Shown here one piece after another: positions 35,283 through 43,379 of a stretch of DNA of 64,000 bases (the first letter of the stretch is position 1; each line of letters opens with the position of its first letter). The DNA comes from DAHUYF01 sp035553515 (lineage in GTDB: Bacteria > Pseudomonadota > Alphaproteobacteria > ATCC43930 > CGMCC-115725). Under the pieces are notes generated by a model. That model was not told the origin of the DNA. It worked only from the letters and a program-made list of their open reading frames with translations, and searched no databases. The translations under genes were made by a program, and so were the position numbers. The stretch covers positions 1 through 64,000 of the forward strand of contig DATNDG010000096.1 of the NCBI GenBank assembly GCA_035553515.1, given 5' to 3'.

Positions 35283-35603
35283 GACAAGAACCTCCTTCGG
35301 GCTTGTTCTTGCCGTTAACAGAACGTTAACTGGAGGAAGAAGCCAAGGCCTTTTATGTAAAATATTGTAAGAATTTTATTAAATACCCGGAACGATCGTC
35401 GCTCTTACTCTGGAATCGTAGAGTTTCTGCGCTTTTTTGGCGGTGAATATTAACCTTATTGTGCAAAAGTCCATAATATTCGTTTAGCTGATATTCGATG
35501 ATTGCATGGCAATGCACCCAAAGCGCCGGCGCCCGCGGCCTGGACGCGGTCGGGCCTCTTGGTGTAGACGCGAGCGAGCAGCGGCGAGGGGGAGGGAGGG
35601 GAA
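35283..35603. other. AT-rich intergenic region between small gene and VOC gene
   Basis: Intergenic region of 321 bp. From about 35335 to 35490 it is clearly AT-rich for this genome (for example AAAATATTGTAAGAATTTTA), typical of promoter or DNA-binding-protein sites. It holds the CtrA-type box described separately and GAGGGAGGGG just before the VOC start at 35604. I see no RNA gene. Confidence 0.6.
35315..35329 (-). promoter_or_regulatory. CtrA-type box TTAA-N7-TTAA
   Basis: TTAA (35315-35318), seven bases, TTAA (35326-35329), embedded in two direct copies of CGTTAAC at an 11-bp step. This matches the known consensus of the alphaproteobacterial cell-cycle regulator CtrA. It lies 33 bp upstream of the small gene's start codon, where it could overlap the -35 region, though no good -10 box follows. 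Chance occurrence is unlikely in GC-rich DNA but not excluded. Confidence 0.55.
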
Positions 35604-36176
35604 ATGGCGGTTTCTCCGGAGGAGCTGAAACGTTGTGCGCGGCCGCGCGGTCTGCCGTTCCGCGTCAACAAGATCGGGCATGTCGTGCTGCATGTGAGCG
35701 ACCTCGCGCGCTCGACGCGGTTCTACACCGAGGTGCTGGGCTTCGCCGTCTCCGACGTTTATACGGAAGAGCTGATGCCGGGCGGCATGGTGTTCATGCG
35801 CTGCAACGCCGATCACCACGGCGTCGCGCTGGTCGGCGGCCTTGCCGGCGCCTCGCGCAGCGCCGAACTCAACCACATGGCCTTCGAAGTCTCGAGCCTC
35901 GACGAGGTGCTGCGCGCGCGCGAGCACCTGAAGCGCCACGGCGTCGCCATTGATTTCGAGGGACGCCGTCGCGCCGGCTGTCAGATCGCCGTCGAGTTCC
36001 GCGATCCCGACGGGCATCGGCTCGAGATCTATTGGGGGCTTGACCAGGTCGGCAGCGATGGTGCGGTGCGTCCGGCGACGGAGTGGAAGGGTGCTCGCTC
36101 GCTCGAAGCTGCGATCGCCGATCCCGCCAAGGACCAGGATACCTCGCTCGCCGATCCCACACTGCTGAAGAAGTAG
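35604..36176 (+). CDS. VOC-superfamily (glyoxalase/extradiol dioxygenase-like) protein
   Basis: Protein of 190 aa with one vicinal-oxygen-chelate domain covering about residues 22-150. The probable metal ligands are His26 (KIGHVVLHV), His91 (ELNHMAFEV) and Glu141 (GHRLEIYW), the pattern of type I extradiol dioxygenases and related lyases. The last ~40 residues are polar. The His/His/Glu set suggests an Fe(II)- or Mn(II)-dependent enzyme, perhaps acting on an aromatic ring product, but the substrate cannot be inferred. It is a single gene with a strong purine-rich ribosome site before ATG 35604. Confidence 0.8.
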   Translation: MAVSPEELKRCARPRGLPFRVNKIGHVVLHVSDLARSTRFYTEVLGFAVSDVYTEELMPGGMVFMRCNADHHGVALVGGLAGASRSAELNHMAFEVSSLDEVLRAREHLKRHGVAIDFEGRRRAGCQIAVEFRDPDGHRLEIYWGLDQVGSDGAVRPATEWKGARSLEAAIADPAKDQDTSLADPTLLKK

Positions 36177-36272
36177 ACGCGCCAAGCGGATACATGCCGG
36201 GAACGACGAGGTGCGGCGGGATCGGGTACGATGTCGGCGGTGCTCAGCGCCGTCGCTTGAGCGGTGGCGCCG

Positions 36273-36650
36273 CTAGCAGCCGCAGGCTTGGCCGTCGAGC
36301 GCCTGGTGGATGGCGGCGAGGAGCACGTCGTCGGCGACCGGCTTTTCGAGGAACTTGCTGACGCCGAGCTGGTCGGCGCGGGCGCGTAGCGCTGCATCGG
36401 CGCGGCCGGTGAGCAGGATCACTGGCAGGCCGAGGCTGGAGCCTTCGGTCGACGACAGAAAATCGAGCCCGGTCGAGCCGGGCAGATGCTGGTCAAGGAT
36501 GAGGCAGGCGGCTGGGCGCGGCCGATAATGGCGGGCAAACTCGGCGGTCGAGCCATAATCCTCGACGTCCATGCCGTAGGATTCGAGGAGGAGCTTCAAC
36601 GAGTCCCGCACCGCCTCGTCATCATCGACGATGAAGACCCGCGCCGACAT
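36273..36650 (-). CDS. single-domain response regulator (FixJ-receiver-like)
   Basis: Receiver domain only, 125 aa, with no output domain. The acidic pocket is Asp10/Asp11, the phosphoacceptor is Asp53 in ILDQHLPG, and the switch residues are Thr81 (LLTGRAD) and Lys103 (LEKPV). The sequence style resembles the receiver of FixJ. It ends in CGC after residue 120. It lies 167 bp downstream of a CHASE3 sensor kinase on the same strand and is its likely partner; the signal would then pass by protein contact or a phosphorelay. Confidence 0.85.
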   Translation of the reverse strand: MSARVFIVDDDEAVRDSLKLLLESYGMDVEDYGSTAEFARHYRPRPAACLILDQHLPGSTGLDFLSSTEGSSLGLPVILLTGRADAALRARADQLGVSKFLEKPVADDVLLAAIHQALDGQACGC

Positions 36651-36817
36651 GTGTCTCCGCCCGATCCACGCTCTTTTCGTTCTGGCCAGGGTGAATTTAG
36701 GCTGAGGCCTCTCTCCCGTCTTCTAAGGACAAACACCTACGACGGCGATGGTCTCGCGGCTATCTACCCGCGCCAGTTGATCGAGTTGCGGCGATTACCT
36801 CTCTTTCTATATGGCTT

Positions 36818-38227
36818 CTATATGGCCGTTGGCCCGATCGGAGCGGCAGGTAAGGTGAAGCGAAAGACGGCGCCGCCTTCCGGCGCCGTATCGGTCCAGA
36901 TCCGGCCGCCATGGGATTCGACGATGGTGCGGCAGATGGAGAGTCCCACGCCCATGCCGTCCCGCTTGGTCGAGACGAAGGGCTGGAAGAGCCGCTCGGC
37001 CACCTGCGGCGCCAGCCCGGGTCCGGTATCGGCGACCGCGATTTCGATCATGCTCTCGGCGTGGCGTGCCGAGACTGTGATCTCGCGCCGCGGGTTCCCT
37101 TGCATCGCCTCGCCGGCATTGCGCATGAGGTTGATAAGCACCTGCTGGATCTGCACCTTATCGATGAGGGCGGGCGGCAGGTCCGGCTCGATCTGCCGGC
37201 GCAGGCTCACCTCGCCGCGGTCCGGCCCGGTGAGTGAGATCGCTTCCTCGATCGTGGCGCGGACATCCTCGGAGGCACGCTCGGTTTCGCCCTTGTCGAC
37301 GAGGCTGCGCAGCCTGCCGACGATCTGCGTCGCGCGTTCGACCTGGGCGCCCGCCTTGCCGAGGATCTCGACGATCTTGCCGGGCGCGGGTGCTTCCGGC
37401 GCCTCCAGCAGACGGCGTGCGCCGCGCAGATAATTGCCAGTCGCGGTGAGCGGCTGCTTCATCTCGTGGGCCAGTATCGAAGCGGTCTGGCCCATGGTGT
37501 TGAGCCGCGAGACATGGATGAGCTCGCTCTGGAGCTGCTCGATGCGGTGACGCGCGCGTTGCCGCTGGAACAGGATGAGGCCGAAGGCGAGGCTCGCCAG
37601 CGCCAGCACGCCGGCCGCAATGGCGAGCAGGTTGAGGCGGCTGGCATCGGCTTCGGCCTGGCGTTGCCGTTGATCGAGCAGGGCAAGCTCGCTGCGGCGG
37701 AGTTCGGCTAGCCCGGCCTGAATGCGCGGCGTGAGCTGCTCCACCCGCGCGGTCTTGAGGATCGCAAGCGCCTCATCGAGATGCTCGGGGCCGAGATCGA
37801 CGACGCGCTTGAATTCGGCGAAGCGATCGCTGATCAGCGGCCGCAGCGCACGCAGCCGCTGCTCTTCCTCCGGGTTGTCGGAGAGCAGCGCGGCGAGCTC
37901 GTCAACCTCGCCGGCGATCGCCTGATGCGCGCCTTCCCAGCTCTCGCGATAGTCGGCATCGCCGGTCAACAGATATCCGCGCTCGCCGGATTCGCCGGCG
38001 ATGAGCGACGCCTCGATCCGCGTGAGCTGCAGCAGAACGGCGTCGGTATGCTCGACCCAGCCGAAGCTTTGCTTGAGGCGTCCGAGATTGAGGTCGAGGG
38101 CGAAGACCGACAGCAGCACCAGCGCGACGGCCAGCGCCGTCGCCCCGGCCGAGAACAACGTGAAGCGCGACCGCACCGCCTGCCGAGCGGAGCGCGCCTC
38201 TCCCGTTATGCCGGCGCTACCAGCCAT
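36818..38227 (-). CDS. CHASE3-domain sensor histidine kinase
   Basis: Membrane sensor of 469 aa. One TM helix (FTLFSAGATALAVALVLLSV) precedes a periplasmic CHASE3 domain (about residues 45-180, with ESGERGYLLTGDADY), then a second TM helix. The cytoplasmic kinase has the H box LAHEMKQPLTATGNYLRG, N box NLMRNAGEAM, G1 VADTGPGLA and G2 MGVGLSICRTIVESHGG, which resemble FixL. No PAS or heme domain is visible, so the ligand differs from FixL. Start 38227 (MAGSAG) fits the first TM helix; an earlier ATG at 38278 is possible. Confidence 0.87.
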   Translation of the reverse strand: MAGSAGITGEARSARQAVRSRFTLFSAGATALAVALVLLSVFALDLNLGRLKQSFGWVEHTDAVLLQLTRIEASLIAGESGERGYLLTGDADYRESWEGAHQAIAGEVDELAALLSDNPEEEQRLRALRPLISDRFAEFKRVVDLGPEHLDEALAILKTARVEQLTPRIQAGLAELRRSELALLDQRQRQAEADASRLNLLAIAAGVLALASLAFGLILFQRQRARHRIEQLQSELIHVSRLNTMGQTASILAHEMKQPLTATGNYLRGARRLLEAPEAPAPGKIVEILGKAGAQVERATQIVGRLRSLVDKGETERASEDVRATIEEAISLTGPDRGEVSLRRQIEPDLPPALIDKVQIQQVLINLMRNAGEAMQGNPRREITVSARHAESMIEIAVADTGPGLAPQVAERLFQPFVSTKRDGMGVGLSICRTIVESHGGRIWTDTAPEGGAVFRFTLPAAPIGPTAI

Positions 38228-38291
38228 TGAAGCGCTTTCTCTGCCGCACTCGTAGCATGACGCGGCCGAGGGTGCCATGCCGCGCCGGCGG

Positions 38292-38306
38292 TCAATTGAC
38301 AATTGA
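38292..38306. promoter_or_regulatory. palindromic operator of the TetR operon
   Basis: TCAATTG-A-CAATTGA, a perfect 7-bp-arm inverted repeat. It overlaps the -35 hexamer of the promoter at 38303-38331, so a bound repressor would block RNA polymerase. Autoregulation by the adjacent TetR-family protein is the simplest reading. Confidence 0.6.
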
Positions 38307-38331
38307 CGTTTTATCATAACTGACAAATAAT
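38303..38331 (+). promoter_or_regulatory. sigma-70-type promoter of the TetR operon
   Basis: TTGACG (38303-38308), a 17-bp spacer and AATAAT (38326-38331), 20 bp before the TetR start codon at 38352. The surrounding bases are AT-rich. GGAGG follows at 38339-38343 as ribosome-binding site, so the leader is very short. Confidence 0.6.
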
Positions 38332-38351
38332 CACTTTTGGAGGTGCGCCCC

Positions 38352-39014
38352 ATGACGATGGCGAGCGAGTCCGCGGCGCCGTTGGCGCGCGCGGACCGGC
38401 GCAAGGCGGAAAGCCGCCAGAAGCTGCTCGACGCGGCGCGGCTTCTCTTCGTCGAGCGCGGCTATCACGCGACGCGGCCGCAGGACATCGCCCGCGCCGC
38501 GGATATAGGCTACGGCACCTTCTATCTGCATTTCGCCGACAAGCGCGATTGCTTCCTCGCCTTCGCCGAGGCGGCGCGGGCCGAGCTCGAGAGCTTCGTC
38601 AGCGCGCGCCTCGCCGGCATCGCGGGCATCGAGCCGCAGCTACGCGTGCTGCTCGCGGCGCTCATCGACTATGCCGAGCAGCATCCGGGATTGCTCAAAG
38701 CGGCGATGACCGACGTTTCGGTGATCGCCAGCGAAGGCGCGGAAGGCGGCTCGCTGGTCGATCGCTGGGCGCAGCAATGGGCAGCGCAGATCCGCGCCGG
38801 CGCCAAGGCCGGGTCGATCCATGCCGACTACGACGCCGAGGTTGCGGGCTACGCCATCGTCGGACTGATCCGCGGTGCTGCGGCCTGCGGCCGCCGCAGG
38901 CGCGGCGAGCTGATTGACACGGTGGCGCGCTTCCTTGCGCGCGCCCTCGTGCCTGAAGGTGCCGACGAGATGGCGAAACGTGACCTCTTCATCGCGGGAA
39001 AGGCCGATCCATGA
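38352..39014 (+). CDS. TetR/AcrR-family transcriptional repressor
   Basis: Regulator of 220 aa. The N-terminal helix-turn-helix occupies about residues 20-65 (LLDAARLLFVERGYHATRPQ, DIGYGTFYLHFADKRDCF). The rest is the helical ligand/dimer domain. It begins an operon: its stop overlaps the next start by ATGA, and two more genes follow closely. The promoter and a palindromic operator lie directly upstream. The regulator probably senses the substrate of the downstream oxidoreductases. ATG 38352 has a good GGAGG; the TTG at 38337 is less likely. Confidence 0.88.
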   Translation: MTMASESAAPLARADRRKAESRQKLLDAARLLFVERGYHATRPQDIARAADIGYGTFYLHFADKRDCFLAFAEAARAELESFVSARLAGIAGIEPQLRVLLAALIDYAEQHPGLLKAAMTDVSVIASEGAEGGSLVDRWAQQWAAQIRAGAKAGSIHADYDAEVAGYAIVGLIRGAAACGRRRRGELIDTVARFLARALVPEGADEMAKRDLFIAGKADP

Positions 39015-40039
39015 GCGCGCTCGTCTATAGCGAAGCCGAGCTTTTTGCCGAGCATCCCTATGCGCGGCCGCAGATCGAGGCGGGCTATCGCCTCCACGGC
39101 GGCTTCGACGCCGAAGGCGCCTATTGCTCGCCGCGCACATTGAAGCGCTGGCCGGCGGTGCACGCCTGGCAGACGGCGCTTGCCGCGCGCGGCTTCCCGC
39201 TCATCGACGCCTCGACCCGGCTTTTGAGTCGCGGAAATTATCCGAGCTTCGAGCAGCAGAAGCTGCTGCTCGATCTCGGCCTCGGCCAGACGCTGTGGAA
39301 CGCGCTCACCATCACCGGCTTCGTCGAGGCGCGCGGGCGGCGCTTGGCCGAATTCGTGCCGCCCGATTTCCAGTCGATCGTCGTCGAGGATCTCGCAGGC
39401 ACCGCGACCGGCCATCTCGGCAAAGGGCTGATGAAGGCGCATGGCCTCGACGAGGGCGGCAATCCCGCGACGGGCGAAGGCGGGCACGACACGATGTGGT
39501 TCGCGGTGCGCGACCTGCTTTTCGGCAAGGACGCCTATCCGCTGCCGGTCGTGCCCGAGAGCCTGGCCCGGCCGGAGCTCGGCCGGCTCATGCCGCAGAT
39601 CCCGCTGCCGCACGAGCAGACCATTCTGCTGCTGATGAACGTGCTGATGATCGAGATCCGTGCAGAATCCTTCTTCGCCTTCTGCACGCGGCTGATGCGC
39701 GAGCCCTCCCTCTTCGCTGATCGCCGCGCCGGGGCCGAGCGCGCCGCCGTGCTGGTCGAGCGCATCCGCCAGGACGAGGCGATTCATGTGGCCTACCTCC
39801 AGACCGCGGTCTCGGAGCTCAGAGGCTTCACCTTCCGTGCCGAAACCGGCGGGCTCGTGCCGGGCAAGGCGTTCATCGACCCGATCTGGAACGGCATGGT
39901 GCATTGGCATTCGGTAACAACGCTTGAGCACAGCCGCGCGCAGACGCGGGACGCGATCAAGGCACAACTTATGGCGCAACCTGCCGGCGCCGATCGGCTC
40001 GCCGCTTTCGACGCGCTGGCGCCCAGGGAGGCCGCGTGA
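39011..40039 (+). CDS. ferritin-like (putative di-iron) protein of unknown function
   Basis: Protein of 342 aa, mainly helical. No family name comes to mind, but several helices carry Glu/His pairs like those of ferritin-like di-iron proteins: VVEDLAGTATGHLG, MIEIRAESFFAF, IRQDEAIHVAYLQ (an ExxH motif) and HWHSVTTLEHSR. A di-iron oxidase or oxygenase is therefore plausible, but the ligand set is my guess. It is coupled to the TetR gene (ATGA) and to the SDR gene (TGATG), so it belongs to the same catabolic or detoxification pathway. There is no signal peptide. Confidence 0.6.
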   Translation: MSALVYSEAELFAEHPYARPQIEAGYRLHGGFDAEGAYCSPRTLKRWPAVHAWQTALAARGFPLIDASTRLLSRGNYPSFEQQKLLLDLGLGQTLWNALTITGFVEARGRRLAEFVPPDFQSIVVEDLAGTATGHLGKGLMKAHGLDEGGNPATGEGGHDTMWFAVRDLLFGKDAYPLPVVPESLARPELGRLMPQIPLPHEQTILLLMNVLMIEIRAESFFAFCTRLMREPSLFADRRAGAERAAVLVERIRQDEAIHVAYLQTAVSELRGFTFRAETGGLVPGKAFIDPIWNGMVHWHSVTTLEHSRAQTRDAIKAQLMAQPAGADRLAAFDALAPREAA

Positions 40040-40878
40040 TGCGCGACTTCGCCGGTAAGGGCGCCTTCGTCACCGGCGGCGCGAGCGGCATCGGTCTCGC
40101 ATTGGGCCACGCGCTCGCAGAGGCCGGCATGAAGGTGATGCTCGCCGATGTCGAGGCGAGCGCGCTCGATGCGGTGCGGCGCGAGCTCGCCGCGACCGGA
40201 GCGACGGTGAAGAGCGTGCTCTGCGACGTCTCCGACCGCGCCGCGGTCGAGCGCGCCGCAGCCGAGACCTTTGCTGCCTTCGGCAAGGTGCATGTGATCT
40301 GCAACAATGCCGGTGTCGGCGTCGGCGGCGGGCCCGCCGACCAGATCGCGCCGGCGGAGTGGGATTGGGCGGTCGGCGTCAATCTGATGGGCGTCGTCCA
40401 TGGGGTCGCCGCCTTCCTGCCGCACATCCGCGCGCATGGCGAGGGCGGCCATGTCGTCAACACCGCCTCGATGGCGGGGATGATGAGCGCGCCGATGATG
40501 TCGCCCTATAACGTCACCAAATTCGGCGTGGTGAGCCTCACGGAATCGCTCGCGGCCGAGCTGCAAGGCACCGGCATCGGGGTCAGCGTGCTCTGCCCGG
40601 GCTGGGTCAACACGCGCATCGGCGAGAGCCTGCGCAATCGTCCGGCGCGGCTTGGGCCGCCGCGTGCGCCGACGGCGCTCGCGCTCGAGCGCCGGGCACA
40701 GCTTCAGGAGCTGCTGCGCGCCGGCATGAGCCCCGCGGAGGTGGCGGCGCGCGTTATGGCGGCGATCCGCGACGGCGACCTCTACATCTTCACCCATCCT
40801 GAAATGCGCGCGCCGCTCGAAGAGCGCTTCCGCCGCATCCTCGCCGCCTATGACAAAGCCGCGTCCTTCAAGCGATAG
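40039..40878 (+). CDS. short-chain dehydrogenase/reductase
   Basis: Classical SDR of 279 aa. The cofactor motif is GGASGIGLALGHALAEAGM; an acidic strand end (LADVEA) favours NAD(H). The catalytic set is visible: Asn-Asn-Ala-Gly (CNNAGVGVGG), Ser in NTASMAG, and Tyr/Lys in SPYNVTKFG. The start is ATG 40039, overlapping the previous stop as TGATG (a GTG one codon earlier is also open). Third gene of the TetR-controlled operon. The substrate is an alcohol or ketone not identifiable from sequence. Confidence 0.88.
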   Translation: MRDFAGKGAFVTGGASGIGLALGHALAEAGMKVMLADVEASALDAVRRELAATGATVKSVLCDVSDRAAVERAAAETFAAFGKVHVICNNAGVGVGGGPADQIAPAEWDWAVGVNLMGVVHGVAAFLPHIRAHGEGGHVVNTASMAGMMSAPMMSPYNVTKFGVVSLTESLAAELQGTGIGVSVLCPGWVNTRIGESLRNRPARLGPPRAPTALALERRAQLQELLRAGMSPAEVAARVMAAIRDGDLYIFTHPEMRAPLEERFRRILAAYDKAASFKR

Positions 40879-40887
40879 GAGGGAGGC

Positions 40888-42192
40888 ATGAAGTTCGGCA
40901 TCTTCTACGAGCACCAGATTCCGCGGCCCTGGCGCGAGGACGACGAGCATCGCACATATCGCGAGGCGCTCGACCAGGTGGAGCTCGCCGACCGCATCGG
41001 CATCGATCATGCCTGGGAGGTCGAGCATCATTTCCTCGAGGAGTATTCGCATTCCTCGGCGCCTGAGGTGTTCCTCGCCGCCTGCTCGCAGCGCACCAGG
41101 CGCATTCGCCTTGGGCACGGCATCGTGCTGATGCCGCCCAACTACAATCATCCCGCGCGCGTCGCCGAGCGCATCGCCGCGCTCGATCTCGTCTCCGACG
41201 GGAGGGTCGAGTTCGGCACCGGCGAATCATCCTCGATCATGGAGCTCGGCGGCTTCCGCGTCCCGCCGGACGAGAAGCGGGCGATGTGGAGCGAATCGCT
41301 CGAGCAATGCCTCAACATGATGGTGATGAACCCCTATCCCGGTTTCGACGGCAAATACTTCTCGATGCCCTGCCGCAACATCGTGCCGAAGCCGCTGCAG
41401 AAGCCGCATCCGCCGGTCTGGGTCGCCTGCTCCAACCGCGAGACGATCAAGCTCGCGGCGCGGCTCGGCATCGGCGCGCTTACCTTCGCCTTCGTCGATC
41501 CTGCCGAGGCGAAGCAATGGGTCGACGACTATTACCGCATCTTCAAGGAGGAGTGCGTGCCGATCGGCCACGCAGTCAATCCCAACGTTGCGATGGTGAC
41601 CGGTTTCTCCGTGCATCCCGATCGGGAAGAGGCGGCGCGGCGCGGCGAGGACGGGTTCCGCTTCTTCGGCTACGCGCTTGCGCATCACTATATCTTCGGC
41701 GAGCACAAGCCCGGCCGCACCGACATCTGGGCGAATTTCGAGAAGGCGCGCCACGCGCTGCCGCCCGCCGGCGCCAATCGCGGCATTGGCACGCCCGAGG
41801 ATCTGCGTCAGCATCTCGCCGCCTTCGAGGCTTCGGGTGTCGATCAGGTCGCCTTCATCCAGCAGGGTGGCCGCAACGCGCACGAGCATATCTGCGAGGC
41901 GCTCGAACTCTTCGCGCGCGACGTGATGTCCGAATTCAAGGAGCGCGAAGTCGAGCGACAGCGACGCAAAGCCGAGGAGCTCGCCCCCTACGTTGAAAAG
42001 GCGATGGCGCGCAAGCGCCGCATGCGGGAGCTCGCCGACAGCGAGATCCCGAGCTTCGTGGCGCTCGGCCGGCAGATCGCCGAGCAAGGCAAGGAGACCG
42101 AGCAGCAGCGGCAGAACCGCGCCAAATGGGCCGCGACCTCGCAGGTGCCGCTCGCCGATCCGCTGAAGGGCAAAGCGCCGGCGGCCGAATAA
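40888..42192 (+). CDS. LLM-class (luciferase-like) flavin-dependent oxidoreductase
   Basis: Bacterial luciferase-fold protein of 434 aa, larger than the usual ~340 because of a charged C-terminal extension (about residues 345-434). The TIM-barrel core contains GIDHAWEVEHHF, RIRLGHGIVLMPPNYNHPAR and YPGFDGKYFSMP. Members use reduced FMN or F420 to oxygenate or oxidise alkanes, ketones or sulfonates, usually with a separate reductase, which is not in this operon. GGAGGGAGGC precedes the ATG. Last gene of the TetR operon; a weak GCTCCG/CGGAGC hairpin at 42205-42222 follows. Confidence 0.87.
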   Translation: MKFGIFYEHQIPRPWREDDEHRTYREALDQVELADRIGIDHAWEVEHHFLEEYSHSSAPEVFLAACSQRTRRIRLGHGIVLMPPNYNHPARVAERIAALDLVSDGRVEFGTGESSSIMELGGFRVPPDEKRAMWSESLEQCLNMMVMNPYPGFDGKYFSMPCRNIVPKPLQKPHPPVWVACSNRETIKLAARLGIGALTFAFVDPAEAKQWVDDYYRIFKEECVPIGHAVNPNVAMVTGFSVHPDREEAARRGEDGFRFFGYALAHHYIFGEHKPGRTDIWANFEKARHALPPAGANRGIGTPEDLRQHLAAFEASGVDQVAFIQQGGRNAHEHICEALELFARDVMSEFKEREVERQRRKAEELAPYVEKAMARKRRMRELADSEIPSFVALGRQIAEQGKETEQQRQNRAKWAATSQVPLADPLKGKAPAAE

Positions 42193-42278
42193 CCGCTTCC
42201 TCAAGCTCCGGCGAGTCGGAGCGATCTTCCGCTTGCGACGTATATCTACGGATGCGTCGCAGCCGGAGGAGGGGAGTG

Positions 42279-43379
42279 ATGGCGATTTCGACGAAATCTG
42301 TTCGCGCAGGAATGATCGCGGCCGCAGCGCTCAGCGCCGCTTCGGCAAGCGCATTCGCGCAGGACGTGAGCGCGCCGCAGACGCAGCACGGCTTCTATAT
42401 CGGTGGTGGCGGCGGCGCCAATTTCCAGGAACAGAATCGCTTCCGCGGCGGCAGTGCCGACAGTGACGTCGATTACTCTGCCGGCTATCTGGGGCTGCTC
42501 AATTTCGGCTACGCGATGGGAAATGGCTTGCGGGCCGAGCTCGAGCCCGCCTATCGCCACAACGATGTCGACAAGATCGGCGGCGTTACGGGTCATGGCG
42601 GCACCGATGTCGGCTCGTTGATGCTGAACGGCATTTACGATTTCAACTATTCGATCCCCTATTTGCGCGGCTGGGAGCCGCATATCGGTCTTGGCGCAGG
42701 CGTTGCGCGGGTCAAGAATCACTCCGCGCCGCACGATACTTTGCTGGTTTCGGGGATGGACACGGTGCCGGCGTTCCAGGCGATCGCCGGCATCGACTAT
42801 GCCGTGACACCGGCCGTGCGGGTCGGTGTCGATTACCGCTATTTCCTGGCGCACGACACGAATTTCCACGTTGACAGCACGGGCGCGCGCGTCAAGGGCG
42901 GCGACTTCAACGATCATTCGATCCTGCTGACCTTCCGCTATCAGTTCGGCGCACCGGCGCCGGTGCAGCCCGCGGTGATGACCCCCGTGCCGCCGGCGGC
43001 ACAGCCCGCCGCACCCGCGACGCCGCCACCGCCGGAGCGGCGCGACTACACCGTCTATTTTGATTTGAACCGCGCGACGCTCACGCCGACCGGGCGCGAA
43101 GTGGTGCGGCATGCGGCCGAGACGGCGAAGCAAGGGCAGGCGGCGCATATCGAGGTCACCGGCCACACCGACACCACCGGCACCGCGCGTTACAACCAGC
43201 ATCTCTCCGAGCGGCGCGCCGCCGCGGTTCGCGCCGAGCTCGTCGCCGACGGCGTGCCGCCCGACCAGATCACTACGGTCGGCCGCGGCGAATCGGATCT
43301 CGCCGTGCCGACGGCGAACGGCGTCAGGGAGCCGCGCAATCGCCGCGTGGTGATCGACGTGGGACAGCCGGGCTCGTGA
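42279..43379 (+). CDS. outer-membrane beta-barrel protein with OmpA C-terminal domain
   Basis: Protein of 366 aa. A Sec signal peptide ends near ASAFAQ. The first ~200 residues are an eight-strand-type barrel with a Gly-rich first strand (FYIGGGGGANF). A proline/alanine-rich linker (about 225-250) leads to the OmpA peptidoglycan-binding domain: DYTVYFDLNRATLTPTGREV, EVTGHTDTTG, NQHLSERRAAAVR. It anchors the outer membrane to the wall. ATG 42279 follows GGAGGAGGGG. The last 56 bp overlap, tail to tail, the reading of the EamA transporter gene on the other strand. Confidence 0.9.
   Translation: MAISTKSVRAGMIAAAALSAASASAFAQDVSAPQTQHGFYIGGGGGANFQEQNRFRGGSADSDVDYSAGYLGLLNFGYAMGNGLRAELEPAYRHNDVDKIGGVTGHGGTDVGSLMLNGIYDFNYSIPYLRGWEPHIGLGAGVARVKNHSAPHDTLLVSGMDTVPAFQAIAGIDYAVTPAVRVGVDYRYFLAHDTNFHVDSTGARVKGGDFNDHSILLTFRYQFGAPAPVQPAVMTPVPPAAQPAAPATPPPPERRDYTVYFDLNRATLTPTGREVVRHAAETAKQGQAAHIEVTGHTDTTGTARYNQHLSERRAAAVRAELVADGVPPDQITTVGRGESDLAVPTANGVREPRNRRVVIDVGQPGS

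Noticed and set aside
43324..43379. 56-bp overlap of the OmpA-type and EamA genes as a regulatory antisense element
   Set aside because: Convergent genes in compact genomes often overlap at non-conserved tails; nothing else supports a function.
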